Positions 47,830-56,373 of a stretch of DNA of 61,409 bases are shown in pieces (positions within the stretch are counted from its first letter, which is position 1; each line of letters opens with the position of its first letter). A model generated the notes under the pieces. It was not told the origin of the DNA. It saw nothing but the letters and a program-made list of their open reading frames with translations, and searched no databases. A program made the translations under genes and the position numbers. The DNA is from Lysobacter antibioticus (GTDB lineage Bacteria > Pseudomonadota > Gammaproteobacteria > Xanthomonadales > Xanthomonadaceae): assembly GCF_001442535.1 (NCBI RefSeq), contig NZ_CP013141.1:4644724-4706132 (forward strand), given 5' to 3'.

Positions 47830-48028
47830 GTCCGGGGAACCGTGCAACGCAGGGCCCGGTATTGTATCCAAAACCGCCGGCGAGCTTCGGCCCGGCCCCC
47901 GATCGAGCCGCGCGGCGGTCCACGCCCCCCCTGCCCGGCGCGAGACGCCCCCGCTTGCCTCTTCGGCCGTTGCCCGTTTTCGCCCTCGGGCCGGACCAGG
48001 CGGCCCGCGAAACGCAGCCCGGAAACGA

Positions 48029-48053
48029 CATCGCCGCCCAGTGGGCGGCGATG
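48029..48053 (-). terminator. Strong hairpin downstream of dsbC
   Basis: CATCGCCGCCCAGTGGGCGGCGATG is a nearly perfect hairpin 42 bases after the dsbC stop on the minus strand. The T content after it is low (GTCGTTTCC), so termination efficiency is uncertain. The remaining space up to purL (47830-48028) shows no gene. Confidence 0.55.
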
Positions 48054-48094
48054 CGATCGAACCTGGGCCCGGAAATCCGGGCGCGGAACCTTGC

Positions 48095-48976
48095 TCAGCG
48101 TCCGCCGGTCGGCACGGCGACGGCCGCGGTCGGCTTGGCGCCGGAGGCGGCCGGCTTGGCGTCGGCGGCGATCTTGTCCAGCGCCTCGCGCAACTGCGCC
48201 GGCGGCACGTAGCCACCGAGCTGGATGCCCTCGGAGGTCAGGATCATCGGCGTGCCGGTCAGGCCCGCACGCTGGCCGACGTTGTATTGCATGGTGACGG
48301 TGTTCTTGCAGTCCTTGTTCGGAATGCTCTGCTCGCTCTTGGCGTCGGTCAGGGCCTTGCGGCGGTCGGCCGCGCACCAGACCGAGACCATCTTCTTATA
48401 GTCCTCGCTGCCGATGCCCATGCGCGGGAACGCCAGGTACTCGACCGCGATGCCCTGACGGTTGTACTCGGCGATCTCGCTGTGCAGCTTGCGGCAGTAG
48501 CCGCACTCGACGTCGGTGAAGATCGTCACCGTGTGCTTCGGATTGGCCGGCGCGAAGACGATGCGCTCGCTGGCCGGGATGGTCTTCAGCAGGTCCTTGC
48601 GCATGCCGGCGAGGCTGCTTTCGCTGAGGTTCTTCTTGGCCTGGGTGTCGAACAGCGCGCCGCCCGAGCCCGGCAGGAACAGGTAACGGCCGTCGTCGCT
48701 GACGTACACGACCTGGCCCTGGGCCAGCGCTTCGCGGAAGCCCGGCACCGGCGACGGGCCGACCTTGTCGATGCTGACGTTGGGATTGAGCTGGCGGATG
48801 GCCTCGACGGCCAGCGCATCGGCGCTGCCGGCCTTGACCTCCGGCGCCGCCCCCTTGGCGGCGGCTGCAGTCTTGGCGGGGGCGGCCGGATCGCTCTTGG
48901 CGGCGGCGCCCTGCGGCGCCTGGGCACAGGCGGACAGGCTGATCGCGCCGAGCACGGCGAAAATGATGCGCTTCAT
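48095..48976 (-). CDS. dsbC: Thiol:disulfide interchange protein DsbC, predicted lipoprotein
   Basis: Periplasmic disulfide isomerase. The 293-residue protein (ATG at 48976) has the N-terminal dimerisation domain ([35 protein letters not shown]) and a thioredoxin-fold catalytic domain with [16 protein letters not shown], where CGYC is the active site, as in E. coli DsbC. A cis-Pro loop appears as [14 protein letters not shown]. Two further cysteines ([15 protein letters not shown]) correspond to the structural disulfide. Unlike the soluble E. coli protein, its signal ends [10 protein letters not shown], a good lipobox with Ala at +2, and a long Ala/Lys-rich linker follows, so it is probably tethered to the outer membrane. 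Confidence 0.94.
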   Translation of the reverse strand: MKRIIFAVLGAISLSACAQAPQGAAAKSDPAAPAKTAAAAKGAAPEVKAGSADALAVEAIRQLNPNVSIDKVGPSPVPGFREALAQGQVVYVSDDGRYLFLPGSGGALFDTQAKKNLSESSLAGMRKDLLKTIPASERIVFAPANPKHTVTIFTDVECGYCRKLHSEIAEYNRQGIAVEYLAFPRMGIGSEDYKKMVSVWCAADRRKALTDAKSEQSIPNKDCKNTVTMQYNVGQRAGLTGTPMILTSEGIQLGGYVPPAQLREALDKIAADAKPAASGAKPTAAVAVPTGGR

Positions 48977-49186
48977 CAATCGAATCCTTGGCGTTCTGAG
49001 GTCGGGGTCTTGGACCGCTCGACGAGGAATAGGTTCTACCGATTGTGGCACGGCCGGCCACGCGAACGCCGTTCCGCAACCGCAGTCACACGGCGAAGTG
49101 GCGATGGGGGTCGCGGTTTGCGGTGCGGATGCCTGTATCGGCCCGGGACCCTGGCCGCCGGGACGGGGCGACGGACCGCAGCGAGG

Positions 49187-49572
49187 GTAGGAGCGGCGTG
49201 AGCCGCGACCAAGGGACAGGCAGCGGCCGCACCGCCACCGTCACTGATCGAAGCAGCGGCTTGTCGCGGGGTAGGAGCGGCGCAAGCCGCGACCGCCAAC
49301 TGAGCCGGCGGCGACGGCTGGGGGCCGGTGAAGACCCAAACAGGGCGTTTAGAGCAGCAGGCGGCGGTGCCGCCTGGCGCTGCTTGGGGTACTCGCGATC
49401 TGACCGGACGTGCCCGGCCCGGCGCAGGGGCGCCGGGCGTTCAGAGCAGCAGGCGGCAATGCCGCCTAGCGCTGCTTGGGGTACTCGCGATCGGCTAGGA
49501 CGTGCCCCGGCCCGGCGCAGCGCGCCGGGCGTTCGCCAAGCCCAGGCGGCAGTGCCGCCTAGCGGGCTTGGC
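49187..49572. repeat. REP-type and palindromic repeats downstream of xerD
   Basis: The 596-base space between dsbC and xerD (48977-49572) holds no gene. Two copies of TAGGAGCGGCG(C/T)(A/G)AGCCGCGACC (from about 49187 and 49271) are followed by a different unit: about 30 bases CCCGGCCCGGCGCAG...CGCCGGGCGTTC at 49413-49442 and 49505-49534, alternating with AGGCGGCAATGCCGCCTAGC hairpins flanked by GCTGCTTGGGGTACTCGCGA. All are imperfect palindromes. Confidence 0.85.
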
Positions 49573-50520
49573 TCACCCCCTAGGATGGTGCTGCGCGTGG
49601 AGGCGTTTGAGCTGCTCGCGCGCCACCAGGGTGTAGATCTGGGTGGTCGACAGGGAGCTGTGGCCCAGCAGCATCTGCAGGGCGCGCAGGTCGGCGCCGT
49701 GGTTGAGCAAATGGGTGGCGAAGCTGTGGCGCAGGCCGTGGGGGCTGATCTTGGCCGGGTCGATGCCGGCAACGGCAGCGTAGCGTTTGACCAGGTGCCA
49801 GAACTCCTGCCGGCTCGGGGCCTCACCGCTCGCGGCCAGGAACAGCGGCGCCAGCGCGCGTTTGCCGGCCAGTTGCGGACGCGACTGCGCCAGATAGCGT
49901 TCGAGCCAGTGCTGGGCCTCTTCGCCCAGCGGCACCAACCGCTCCTTGCTGCCCTTGCCGGTGACCCGCAACACGCCCTGGCGCAGATTGACCGCGGTCG
50001 AGGGCAGATTGACCAGCTCGCTGACCCGCAGGCCGGAGGCGTACATCAATTCGAGCATGGCGCGGTCGCGCAGCCCGAGCGGCTCGTCGACGGCCGGGGC
50101 CGCCAGCAAGGCTTCGATCTGGCTCTCGGCCAGCGCCTTGGGCAGCGAGCGCGGCAACTTCGGCGGCGCCAGCAATGCAGTCGGGTCGTCGCTGCGCACG
50201 CCGCGACGCAGGAGAAAAGCATGGAACGCGCGCAGGGCCGACAGCAGGCGGGCGTTGCTGCGCGGCGAATAGCCTTCGCGGGTGCGCCAGGCCAGATAAT
50301 CGAACAAGGCCGAACGATCCGCATTGGCGATGCCGCTGCCGTCGCGCCAGCGCGCCAGGCCTTCGAGATCGCGGCGGTAGCTGTCGAGGGTCTGCTGGGC
50401 CAGGCCGCTCTCGGCCCAGATCGTGTCGAGGAAGGACTTGATCGCCGCATCGTCGGCGTCGCCCAAGGGCGGCAAGGCCATCGCCTGGCTGCGGCGTTCG
50501 GCGGGTGTACTGGCACTCAT
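49573..50520 (-). CDS. xerD: Site-specific tyrosine recombinase XerD
   Basis: With XerC it resolves chromosome dimers at dif during division under FtsK control. The 315-residue protein has an N-terminal SAM-like DNA-binding domain ([40 protein letters not shown]) and the catalytic domain with [14 protein letters not shown] (Arg), [14 protein letters not shown] (Lys), [19 protein letters not shown] (His-x-x-Arg), [15 protein letters not shown] (His and nucleophile Tyr). Length and the [15 protein letters not shown] motif fit XerD rather than a phage integrase. It is on its own, divergent from the RDD gene. Confidence 0.95.
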   Translation of the reverse strand: MSASTPAERRSQAMALPPLGDADDAAIKSFLDTIWAESGLAQQTLDSYRRDLEGLARWRDGSGIANADRSALFDYLAWRTREGYSPRSNARLLSALRAFHAFLLRRGVRSDDPTALLAPPKLPRSLPKALAESQIEALLAAPAVDEPLGLRDRAMLELMYASGLRVSELVNLPSTAVNLRQGVLRVTGKGSKERLVPLGEEAQHWLERYLAQSRPQLAGKRALAPLFLAASGEAPSRQEFWHLVKRYAAVAGIDPAKISPHGLRHSFATHLLNHGADLRALQMLLGHSSLSTTQIYTLVAREQLKRLHAQHHPRG

Positions 50521-50564
50521 GGCCGCAGCTTAGCAGGCGGTCCGGCTGCCTATATCCTGATGCG

Positions 50565-51053
50565 ATGAGCTCGAACGACATCTCCGCCGCCGATCCCGCA
50601 CCTGCCAAGCCCGCCGCCCTGGTCGGCTGGCGCCTGTTCGCGTTGTTCTACGATTTTTGGCCGGTCACGGCGCTGTGGCTGGTCGCAAGCGCGGCGTTCA
50701 CCATCGCCTACACCTTGTCCGGGCATGGGCAGCGCGAAAACATTCCGCCTTTCAGCGCCCTGCAATGGGCGCTGTGGCTCGTGTGCTGGCTGATCGCCGG
50801 CGGCTACGCGACGCTGAGCTGGCGGCGCGGCGGGCAAACCCTCGGCATGCGTCCGTGGCGGCTGCGCGTGATCGGTGCCGATGGCGCTGCGCCGGAATGG
50901 CGAGCGCTGGCGATCCGCTATGCGGTCGGCACCGTATCGCTGGCCGCGCTCGGCCTGGGCTTCTGGTGGGCCTGGTTCGATCGCGATCGCCTGACCTGGC
51001 ACGACCGCGCCAGCGGGACCCGGATATTGCGCGTGCCTAAGCGGCCGAAGTGA
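50565..51053 (+). CDS. RDD-family membrane protein
   Basis: This 162-residue protein (ATG at 50565) has three to four membrane helices and the RDD motif region near the N-terminus (GWRLFALFYDFWPVTALWL), with GQTLGMRPWRLRVI after the second helix and FDRDRLTWHDRASGTRIL at the end, both conserved in the family. RDD proteins are a broad group; some are sodium/proton antiporters, but most have no assigned role. It is divergent from xerD with 44 bases between the starts. Confidence 0.88.
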   Translation: MSSNDISAADPAPAKPAALVGWRLFALFYDFWPVTALWLVASAAFTIAYTLSGHGQRENIPPFSALQWALWLVCWLIAGGYATLSWRRGGQTLGMRPWRLRVIGADGAAPEWRALAIRYAVGTVSLAALGLGFWWAWFDRDRLTWHDRASGTRILRVPKRPK

Positions 51054-51114
51054 GTGCTGACGGGACGATTGCAGAGTCCTGCGAAGTCGCCGGTGCCGAT
51101 GCCGTCATCACTGT

Positions 51115-51560
51115 AGGAGCGGCGCAAGCCGCGACCAAGGGACATGCAGAGGGAGCACCGCCCGCGTCGATGATCGAAGCCTCGAACTATCGCGGGGTAG
51201 GAGCGGCGCGAGCCGCGACCGCGTAACTGAAGGTGCCGGCGCCGGCCGAGTTCACGCAAGGGCTCCAGCCATGGAGTCAGTACCCCCGCCGCTTCGTTGG
51301 GGTAATCGCGATCTGACCCGACGTGCCCCGGCCCGGCGCAGCGCGCCGGGCGTTCATCGAAAGCGCGAGCCAATGGCGAAGCTCCGTGGAGAGAACGCAT
51401 GGGCCGGGAGCTGCGGCCCCGGCCCGGCGCGGCGCGCCGGGCGTTCACACAGTCCACGCGGCAGTGCCGCGGCTTCGTTGCGACATTACGCGACCTGAAA
51501 GTTGCGGCCCCGGCCCGGCGCAGCGCGCCGGGCGTTCATCGAAAGCGCGAGCCAATGGCT
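51115..51560. repeat. REP-type and palindromic repeats between the RDD gene and lptG
   Basis: The 523-base space (51054-51576) has no gene. It carries TAGGAGCGGCGCAAGCCGCGA at about 51115 and a similar copy at 51197, then three copies of GGCCCGGCGCAGCGCGCCGG followed by GCGTTC at about 51325-51355, 51417-51446 and 51507-51536. The phrase TCATCGAAAGCGCGAGCCAA occurs twice, and AAAGCGCGAGCC...GGCTCGCGAGCGCTTT forms a hairpin just before lptG, possibly its terminator on the minus strand. Confidence 0.85.
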
Positions 51561-51576
51561 CGCGAGCGCTTTCGAT

Positions 51577-52677
51577 TCACCCCGACCGACGTTTGAACAG
51601 GTAGGCGGAGACGGCCAGCATCACCACGGTCGGCGCGGCGTAGGCCAGGCGGAAGTCGAAGCGGAACACCTTGGCCAGTTCGACGAATTGCGTCTGCAAC
51701 TGCCAGAACAGCAGCGCGAACACGATGCCGATGAACAAGCGCTTGCCCATGCCGCCGCTGCGCAGGCTGCCGAAGGCGAACGGAATCGCCGCCAGGCACA
51801 AGGTCAGCACGTTCAGCGGGTAGAACCAGCGACCCCAGTAATAGGCCTCGAATTCGGCTGCATCGAGGCGGTTGCGTTCGCGGTCCTCGATCGCCTTGTG
51901 CAGGGCCTTGGCACTGAGGTAGCGCGGGCGGTTGCTGCCGCTCATCAGGGCGGCGCTGTCGAGTTTGGACTCCCAGCGCTCTTCGGCGACATGGACCTGC
52001 TCGGCCGACTTGGCCAGGAAGGTGGTGCGGGTGACGTCGCGCAGCAGCCAGCCGCCCGGGCGATGTTCGGCGATCTTGGCCAGCGCCAGCGACACCAGGC
52101 GCCCGTCCTGGCCGAACTGGTACAGGCTGACGTCGCGCAGTTCCAGCCAGCGGTCCTGGTCCTCGCTGCGCTCCTGGCCCTGGCTGGCGCTGAGGATGAC
52201 ATCGCCCTCGCGCGCCCAGACCCCGGAATATTGAGCCACCACCTGGTTGTTGGACTTGGCCGCGGTCTTGAGCGCATCGGCGCGACGTTGGCCTTCCGGC
52301 GCCAGGGTCTCGCCGTTGACCACCATCAGCAGGGTCAGCAGGGCGAGCGCGCCGGCCACGGCCAGGCTCAGGCGCCGCCGCGACAGGCCGACCGCGCGCA
52401 GCACGGTCAACTCCGAGGTCGAGGCTAGCTGGCCCAGCGCCATCAGGGCGCCGATCACCGCCGCGTACGGGAACAAGGCGTAAGCGCGGCGCGGCACGGT
52501 CATGGCCATGTAGGCCAGGGCCTGCATCAGGCCGTAGCGGCCCTTGCCGACGTCGCCGAACTCGCCGACCAGGCTGAGCATGAAATCCAGGCCCAGCAGC
52601 ACCGCCCAGGTCAGCAGCACCGTGCCGAGCACGGTCTTGCCGACGTAGACGTCGTGGATCTTCGGGAACGGCTTCAT
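51577..52677 (-). CDS. lptG: LPS export ABC transporter permease LptG
   Basis: Inner-membrane permease of the LptB2FGC transporter that extracts lipopolysaccharide from the inner membrane and feeds the Lpt bridge. The protein is 366 residues from the ATG at 52677, overlapping the lptF stop (ATGA). Six membrane helices lie in two groups of three (KTVLGTVLLTWAVLLGLDFM, FPYAAVIGALMALGQL at the start; FYPLNVLTLCLAAIPFAFGS at the end) around a periplasmic beta-jellyroll domain (residues about 130-270, WAREGDVILSASQGQ, LELRDVSLYQFGQDG). The cytoplasmic coupling helix ELTVLRAVGLSRRRLSLAV is typical of the family. Confidence 0.96.
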   Translation of the reverse strand: MKPFPKIHDVYVGKTVLGTVLLTWAVLLGLDFMLSLVGEFGDVGKGRYGLMQALAYMAMTVPRRAYALFPYAAVIGALMALGQLASTSELTVLRAVGLSRRRLSLAVAGALALLTLLMVVNGETLAPEGQRRADALKTAAKSNNQVVAQYSGVWAREGDVILSASQGQERSEDQDRWLELRDVSLYQFGQDGRLVSLALAKIAEHRPGGWLLRDVTRTTFLAKSAEQVHVAEERWESKLDSAALMSGSNRPRYLSAKALHKAIEDRERNRLDAAEFEAYYWGRWFYPLNVLTLCLAAIPFAFGSLRSGGMGKRLFIGIVFALLFWQLQTQFVELAKVFRFDFRLAYAAPTVVMLAVSAYLFKRRSG

Positions 52678-53756
52678 CGCGCCACCCGCCTGCGCGCGAC
52701 GCGGCCGTCGCGGAAATACAGCCAGCCGGCAACCGCCAACAGCGGCAAAGTCAACCACCACAGGCCGAGGAAGGTCGGGATCTTGCCGTCCTCGATCCAG
52801 CCTTTGCCCATCATCATGAAGTTGTTGCCGATCAGATAGGCCAAAAAGCCCATCAGCACGCTGCCGTAACGGGCCTGACGCGGGGTGCTGCGCGCCAGCG
52901 GCACCGCCAGCAGGGCGAAGGCCAGGGCCAGCAGCGGCGGTGCGATCCGGTAATGCAGCTGGGCCGCGGCCTCGCGGCGCGGATCGCCGAACAATTGCGT
53001 GGTCGACATCATCTCGGGCAGGGACGGGTCGTAGCGGTCCTCGCTGGCCGGCAACAGCACGTCGTTGCTGGCGTAGCGCATCAACCGGTAGTTGAGACCG
53101 CCGTCCTTCGGGCCCTCGACCTCGAAACCGTCCTCCAGGGTCAGGTAACGGTCGCCGTTCGGGCGCACCGTCAGGTGACCGGTCTTGGAGGTGGTGACGT
53201 CCTGGCGGTCGGGCTTGTTGCGGTAGATGAAGATGCGCTCGAAGCGGGTGCCGTCGTTGGACATCGCGCCGACGTAGATCACTCCGTTGTCGTTGGGCAG
53301 GCCAGTGAAGGCACCCGGCTCCAGGCCGGCCACGACCAGGCTGCGGCTGGCCTCGTTGATCATCTCGCGCGAGGCGCGGTCGGCCCAGGGGCCCAGCCAC
53401 AGCGAGCAGGCGGCGACCACGGCCACGATCGGCCCGACCACCATCAGCAAGGGTTTGAGCAGCCGGCGCGGGCCGACGCCGATCGAGGCGATCACCGGCA
53501 TTTCCGAATCGCGATAGAGCCGGCCGATGCCCAGCATCAGCCCCAGCATCAACGCCAGCGGCAGGATCAGCGGCAGCCACTTGATCAGCACCAGGCCGAG
53601 CTGGAGCAGCATCAGCCCGGCCGGGACCTTGCCCTTGGCGATGTCCTCGAGCACGTCGGTGAAGGCGCCGCCGACGCTCACGATCAGCAACACCACCAGG
53701 GTCGCGAAGACGGCCTGGGCGAATTCGCCAGTCAGGTAACGGTCAAGCTTGAGCAT
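52674..53756 (-). CDS. lptF: LPS export ABC transporter permease LptF
   Basis: Partner permease of LptG. The 360-residue protein has the same three-plus-three helix layout (FAQAVFATLVVLLIVSVGGA, WLPLILPLALMLGLMLGIGR; APPLLALAFALLAVPLARS). The coupling helix DSEMPVIASIGVGPRRLLKP and a periplasmic domain with VIYVGAMSNDGTRFERIFIY complete it. The start MLKLDRYLTGEFAQAVFATL is typical of LptF. It is divergent from pepA across 200 bases that must hold promoters for both; none was recognised clearly. Confidence 0.96.
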   Translation of the reverse strand: MLKLDRYLTGEFAQAVFATLVVLLIVSVGGAFTDVLEDIAKGKVPAGLMLLQLGLVLIKWLPLILPLALMLGLMLGIGRLYRDSEMPVIASIGVGPRRLLKPLLMVVGPIVAVVAACSLWLGPWADRASREMINEASRSLVVAGLEPGAFTGLPNDNGVIYVGAMSNDGTRFERIFIYRNKPDRQDVTTSKTGHLTVRPNGDRYLTLEDGFEVEGPKDGGLNYRLMRYASNDVLLPASEDRYDPSLPEMMSTTQLFGDPRREAAAQLHYRIAPPLLALAFALLAVPLARSTPRQARYGSVLMGFLAYLIGNNFMMMGKGWIEDGKIPTFLGLWWLTLPLLAVAGWLYFRDGRVARRRVAR

Positions 53757-53956
53757 CGGGCTTCGGCATCGGGCAGGCTTGCTTTAAACTCGGGGGTTCG
53801 TTCGACGGCCGACCTGTCTGCTGGCGCTCCGGGATAGCCGGAGGCGCGAGGTCGAGGACCCAGGATGGCGGCACGGGCATCGAGCCCGGGACCGACGCCC
53901 CGCAAAGCCGTTCGATTGTACGGACAAACTCTTCTTAGCTGCTGGGAATCTGTTGG

Positions 53957-55426
53957 ATGACCCTCGAATTCGACCTGAACCGCGACGCACTCGCGGCCGC
54001 TCAAACTGATTGCGTCGTGGTAGGCGCCTTCGCCGACAAGACCCTGACGGCTGCCGCGCGAACGCTGGATGAAGTCAGCGGCGGGCGCCTGACGGCTTTG
54101 CTCGAACGCGGCGATATCAGCGGCAAGACCGGCAAGACCTCCCTGCTCCACGACCTGCCCGGCGTGACCGCACCGCGCGTGCTCGTGATCGGCCTCGGCG
54201 AGGCCGGCAAGTTCGGCGTCGCCCAGTACCTCAAGGCCGTCGGCGATGCCGCGCGCGCGCTCAAGGCCGGCCCGGTCGAGCACGCGCTGCTGACCCTCAG
54301 CGAAGAGCCGGTGACCGGCCGCGACGCCGCCTGGGCGATCCGCCAGGCCGCCATCGCCGCCGACCATGCCTGCTACCGCTACACCGCTACGCTCGGCAAG
54401 AAGAAAGACGAGCCCGGCCTGCGCAAGCTGTCGATCCGCGGCGACGACGCCACCGCCCTGGCCCAGGGCCAGGCGATCGCCGCCGGCGTCGCCTTCGCCC
54501 GCGAGCTCGGCAACCTGCCGCCGAATATCTGCAACCCGGCCTACCTGGCCGAGCAGGCGCAGGAATTCGCCGGCCGCTTCGACAACACCTCGTGCGAAGT
54601 GCTGGACCGCGAGCAGATGCAGGCGCTCGGCATGGGCTCGCTGCTCGCCGTGGCCCGCGGCTCGGCCAATCCGCCGAAATTGATCGTGCTCAAGTACGAC
54701 AACGGCGGCGACGCCAAGCCCTATGTGCTGGTCGGCAAGGGCATCACCTTCGACACCGGCGGCATCAACCTCAAGGTGCAGGGCGGCATCGAGGAGATGA
54801 AGTTCGACATGTGCGGCGCCGCCTCGGTGCTGGGCAGCTTCGTCTCGGCGGTCGGCATGCAGTTGCCGATCAACCTGGTGGTGATCGTGCCGGCGGTCGA
54901 GAACATGCCCGACGCCGACGCCTACCGCCCCTCCGACGTGCTCACCAGCATGTCCGGCAAGACCATCGAAGTCGGCAACACCGACGCCGAGGGCCGCCTG
55001 ATCCTGTGCGATGCGCTGACCTATGCGCAGCGCTTCGAGCCGCAGGCCCTGCTCGACGTGGCGACCCTGACCGGCGCCTGCGTGGTCGCCCTGGGCAAGT
55101 TCGCCACCGGCCTGATGAGCAAGGACGACGACCTCGCCGCCGAGCTGACCAGCGCCGGCGAGCAGGTCTTCGACCGCGCCTGGCGCCTGCCGCTGTGGGA
55201 CGAATACCAGACCCAGCTCGAATCGACCTTCGCCGACGTCTACAACATCGGCGGCCGCTGGGCCGGCGCCATCACCGCCGGCTGCTTCCTGTCGCGCTTC
55301 ACCGAAGGCCAGCGCTGGGCGCATCTCGACATCGCCGGCGTCTCCAACGAAGAAGGCAAGCGTGGCCTGGCCACCGGCCGTCCGGTCGGCCTGCTGTCGC
55401 AGTGGCTGCTCGAGCGCGCCGCCTGA
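53957..55426 (+). CDS. pepA: Leucyl aminopeptidase (cytosol aminopeptidase)
   Basis: M17-family di-zinc aminopeptidase; in E. coli also an accessory protein in Xer recombination and a transcription regulator. The 489-residue protein has an N-terminal macro-like domain and a C-terminal catalytic domain with [17 protein letters not shown] (Lys and Asp), [15 protein letters not shown] (Asp), [20 protein letters not shown] (Asp, Glu, catalytic Arg) and [16 protein letters not shown]. It ends [20 protein letters not shown] and [20 protein letters not shown]. The stop is followed after two bases by the next ATG. In this window pepA and xerD lie only about 3.4 kb apart; a functional link at dif is known only for some species. 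Confidence 0.96.
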   Translation: MTLEFDLNRDALAAAQTDCVVVGAFADKTLTAAARTLDEVSGGRLTALLERGDISGKTGKTSLLHDLPGVTAPRVLVIGLGEAGKFGVAQYLKAVGDAARALKAGPVEHALLTLSEEPVTGRDAAWAIRQAAIAADHACYRYTATLGKKKDEPGLRKLSIRGDDATALAQGQAIAAGVAFARELGNLPPNICNPAYLAEQAQEFAGRFDNTSCEVLDREQMQALGMGSLLAVARGSANPPKLIVLKYDNGGDAKPYVLVGKGITFDTGGINLKVQGGIEEMKFDMCGAASVLGSFVSAVGMQLPINLVVIVPAVENMPDADAYRPSDVLTSMSGKTIEVGNTDAEGRLILCDALTYAQRFEPQALLDVATLTGACVVALGKFATGLMSKDDDLAAELTSAGEQVFDRAWRLPLWDEYQTQLESTFADVYNIGGRWAGAITAGCFLSRFTEGQRWAHLDIAGVSNEEGKRGLATGRPVGLLSQWLLERAA

Positions 55427-55428
55427 GG

Positions 55429-55806
55429 ATGAAGCGCAATGCGCTGATCCTGTCGGCGATCACCGGCCTGGCAAGCGGCATCTACGCGATGTCGCCCTAC
55501 GCGCAGGCCGGTTTCACGCCGGTGGATTGGCTGCTGTTGGCGTTGGGCCTGTTCTGGATTTTCATGTGGCTGCATGGCGACCAGCAGGAGTTCGGCCATC
55601 GCCGCTCGCCGTGGATGAACATCGGCATCGTCGTGCTGGCGATGCTGTTCGTGCCGATCTACCTGGCGCGGACCCGGCCTGCAGGACGCAAGCTCAAAGC
55701 GGTCGGCGCGTTCTTCCTGCTCCTGCTCGGCTGGTTCGCCCTCAACGTCGGCGGCGCCCTGCTGGGTTATTTCGTTTTCGGCGGCTCGGCCGCATATACC
55801 GGTTGA
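55429..55806 (+). CDS. Small membrane protein of unknown function, downstream of pepA
   Basis: This 125-residue protein has four hydrophobic segments: ALILSAITGLASGIY, WLLLALGLFWIFMWLHG, WMNIGIVVLAMLFVPIYLA and AVGAFFLLLLGWFALNVGGA. The cytoplasmic loops are basic (RTRPAGRKLK). No family is recognised. It begins two bases after the pepA stop, is followed nine bases later by holC, and so is probably co-transcribed with both. Confidence 0.75.
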   Translation: MKRNALILSAITGLASGIYAMSPYAQAGFTPVDWLLLALGLFWIFMWLHGDQQEFGHRRSPWMNIGIVVLAMLFVPIYLARTRPAGRKLKAVGAFFLLLLGWFALNVGGALLGYFVFGGSAAYTG

Positions 55807-55815
55807 TACCCGCCC

Positions 55816-56241
55816 ATGGCCCGCGCTGACTTCTATCTGATCCAAACGCCGCGCTTCAAAGAGCAACCGCTGCGGTTGGTCTGCGAACTGGCGCGCAAGG
55901 CCCACGACGCCGGCCTGCCCACGCTGATCCTGGCGCGCAACGCCGAACAGGCCGAAGCGCTCGACGACATGCTGTGGGACATGGGCGAGGATGCCTACAT
56001 CCCGCACCAGATCGCCGGCGCCGACCTCGACGAGGAAGAAGCCGACGTGCTGATCGCCGCGCCCGAGGTCGACGCGCCGTTGCGGCCGCTGGTGATCAAC
56101 CTGCGCGACACGCCGGTGCAGGACGGCTTCGACCGCGTCCTCGAAGTGGTGCCCGCCGACGACTCCGCGCGCGGCCCGCTGCGCGAGCGCTGGAAGCAGT
56201 ACCAGGCCCGCGGGCTGACGCTCAACAAGCACGATATGTGA
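55816..56241 (+). CDS. holC: DNA polymerase III chi subunit
   Basis: Chi binds single-strand-binding protein and the psi subunit in the clamp-loader complex. The 141-residue protein matches the family in length and in RADFYLIQTPRFKEQPLRLV, LILARNAEQAEALDDMLWDM, YIPHQIAGADLDEEEADVLI, LRPLVINLRDTPVQDGFDRV and RWKQYQARGLTLNKHDM, the conserved C-terminal helix. The pepA-(small gene)-holC-valS order is standard in gammaproteobacteria, where pepA, holC and valS are adjacent. Confidence 0.96.
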   Translation: MARADFYLIQTPRFKEQPLRLVCELARKAHDAGLPTLILARNAEQAEALDDMLWDMGEDAYIPHQIAGADLDEEEADVLIAAPEVDAPLRPLVINLRDTPVQDGFDRVLEVVPADDSARGPLRERWKQYQARGLTLNKHDM

Positions 56242-56247
56242 GGGGTT

Positions 56248-56368
56248 CGGGAATCGGGAATGGAGAATCGGGAATCGTAAAGGCCCGATGCATCCATCCT
56301 CCTTCCCATCTCCGGCGTTGCTCTGCTGTTGCCTTAAACGATTCCCCATTCCCCATTCCCGATTCCCG
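56248..56368. repeat. MITE-like inverted-repeat element between holC and valS
   Basis: Arms of 31 bases at 56248-56278 (CGGGAATCGGGAATGGAGAA, continuing) and 56338-56368 (complement of CGGGAATCGGGAATGGGGAA, continuing) differ at only two positions and enclose 59 bases. The element lies in the 132-base space between holC and valS. The arms match the words seen at 19618-19652 and 34608-34731. Confidence 0.9.
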
Positions 56369-56373
56369 CCAAT

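Noticed and set aside
49573..50520. xerD as the integrase of the RHS island
   Set aside because: Its length, motifs and isolated position fit the housekeeping XerD, and it is about 6 kb outside the island beyond purL and dsbC.
51271..51604. Short plus-strand frames with repeated peptide GPARRAFI-like words
   Set aside because: They are translations of the palindromic DNA repeats between the RDD gene and lptG.
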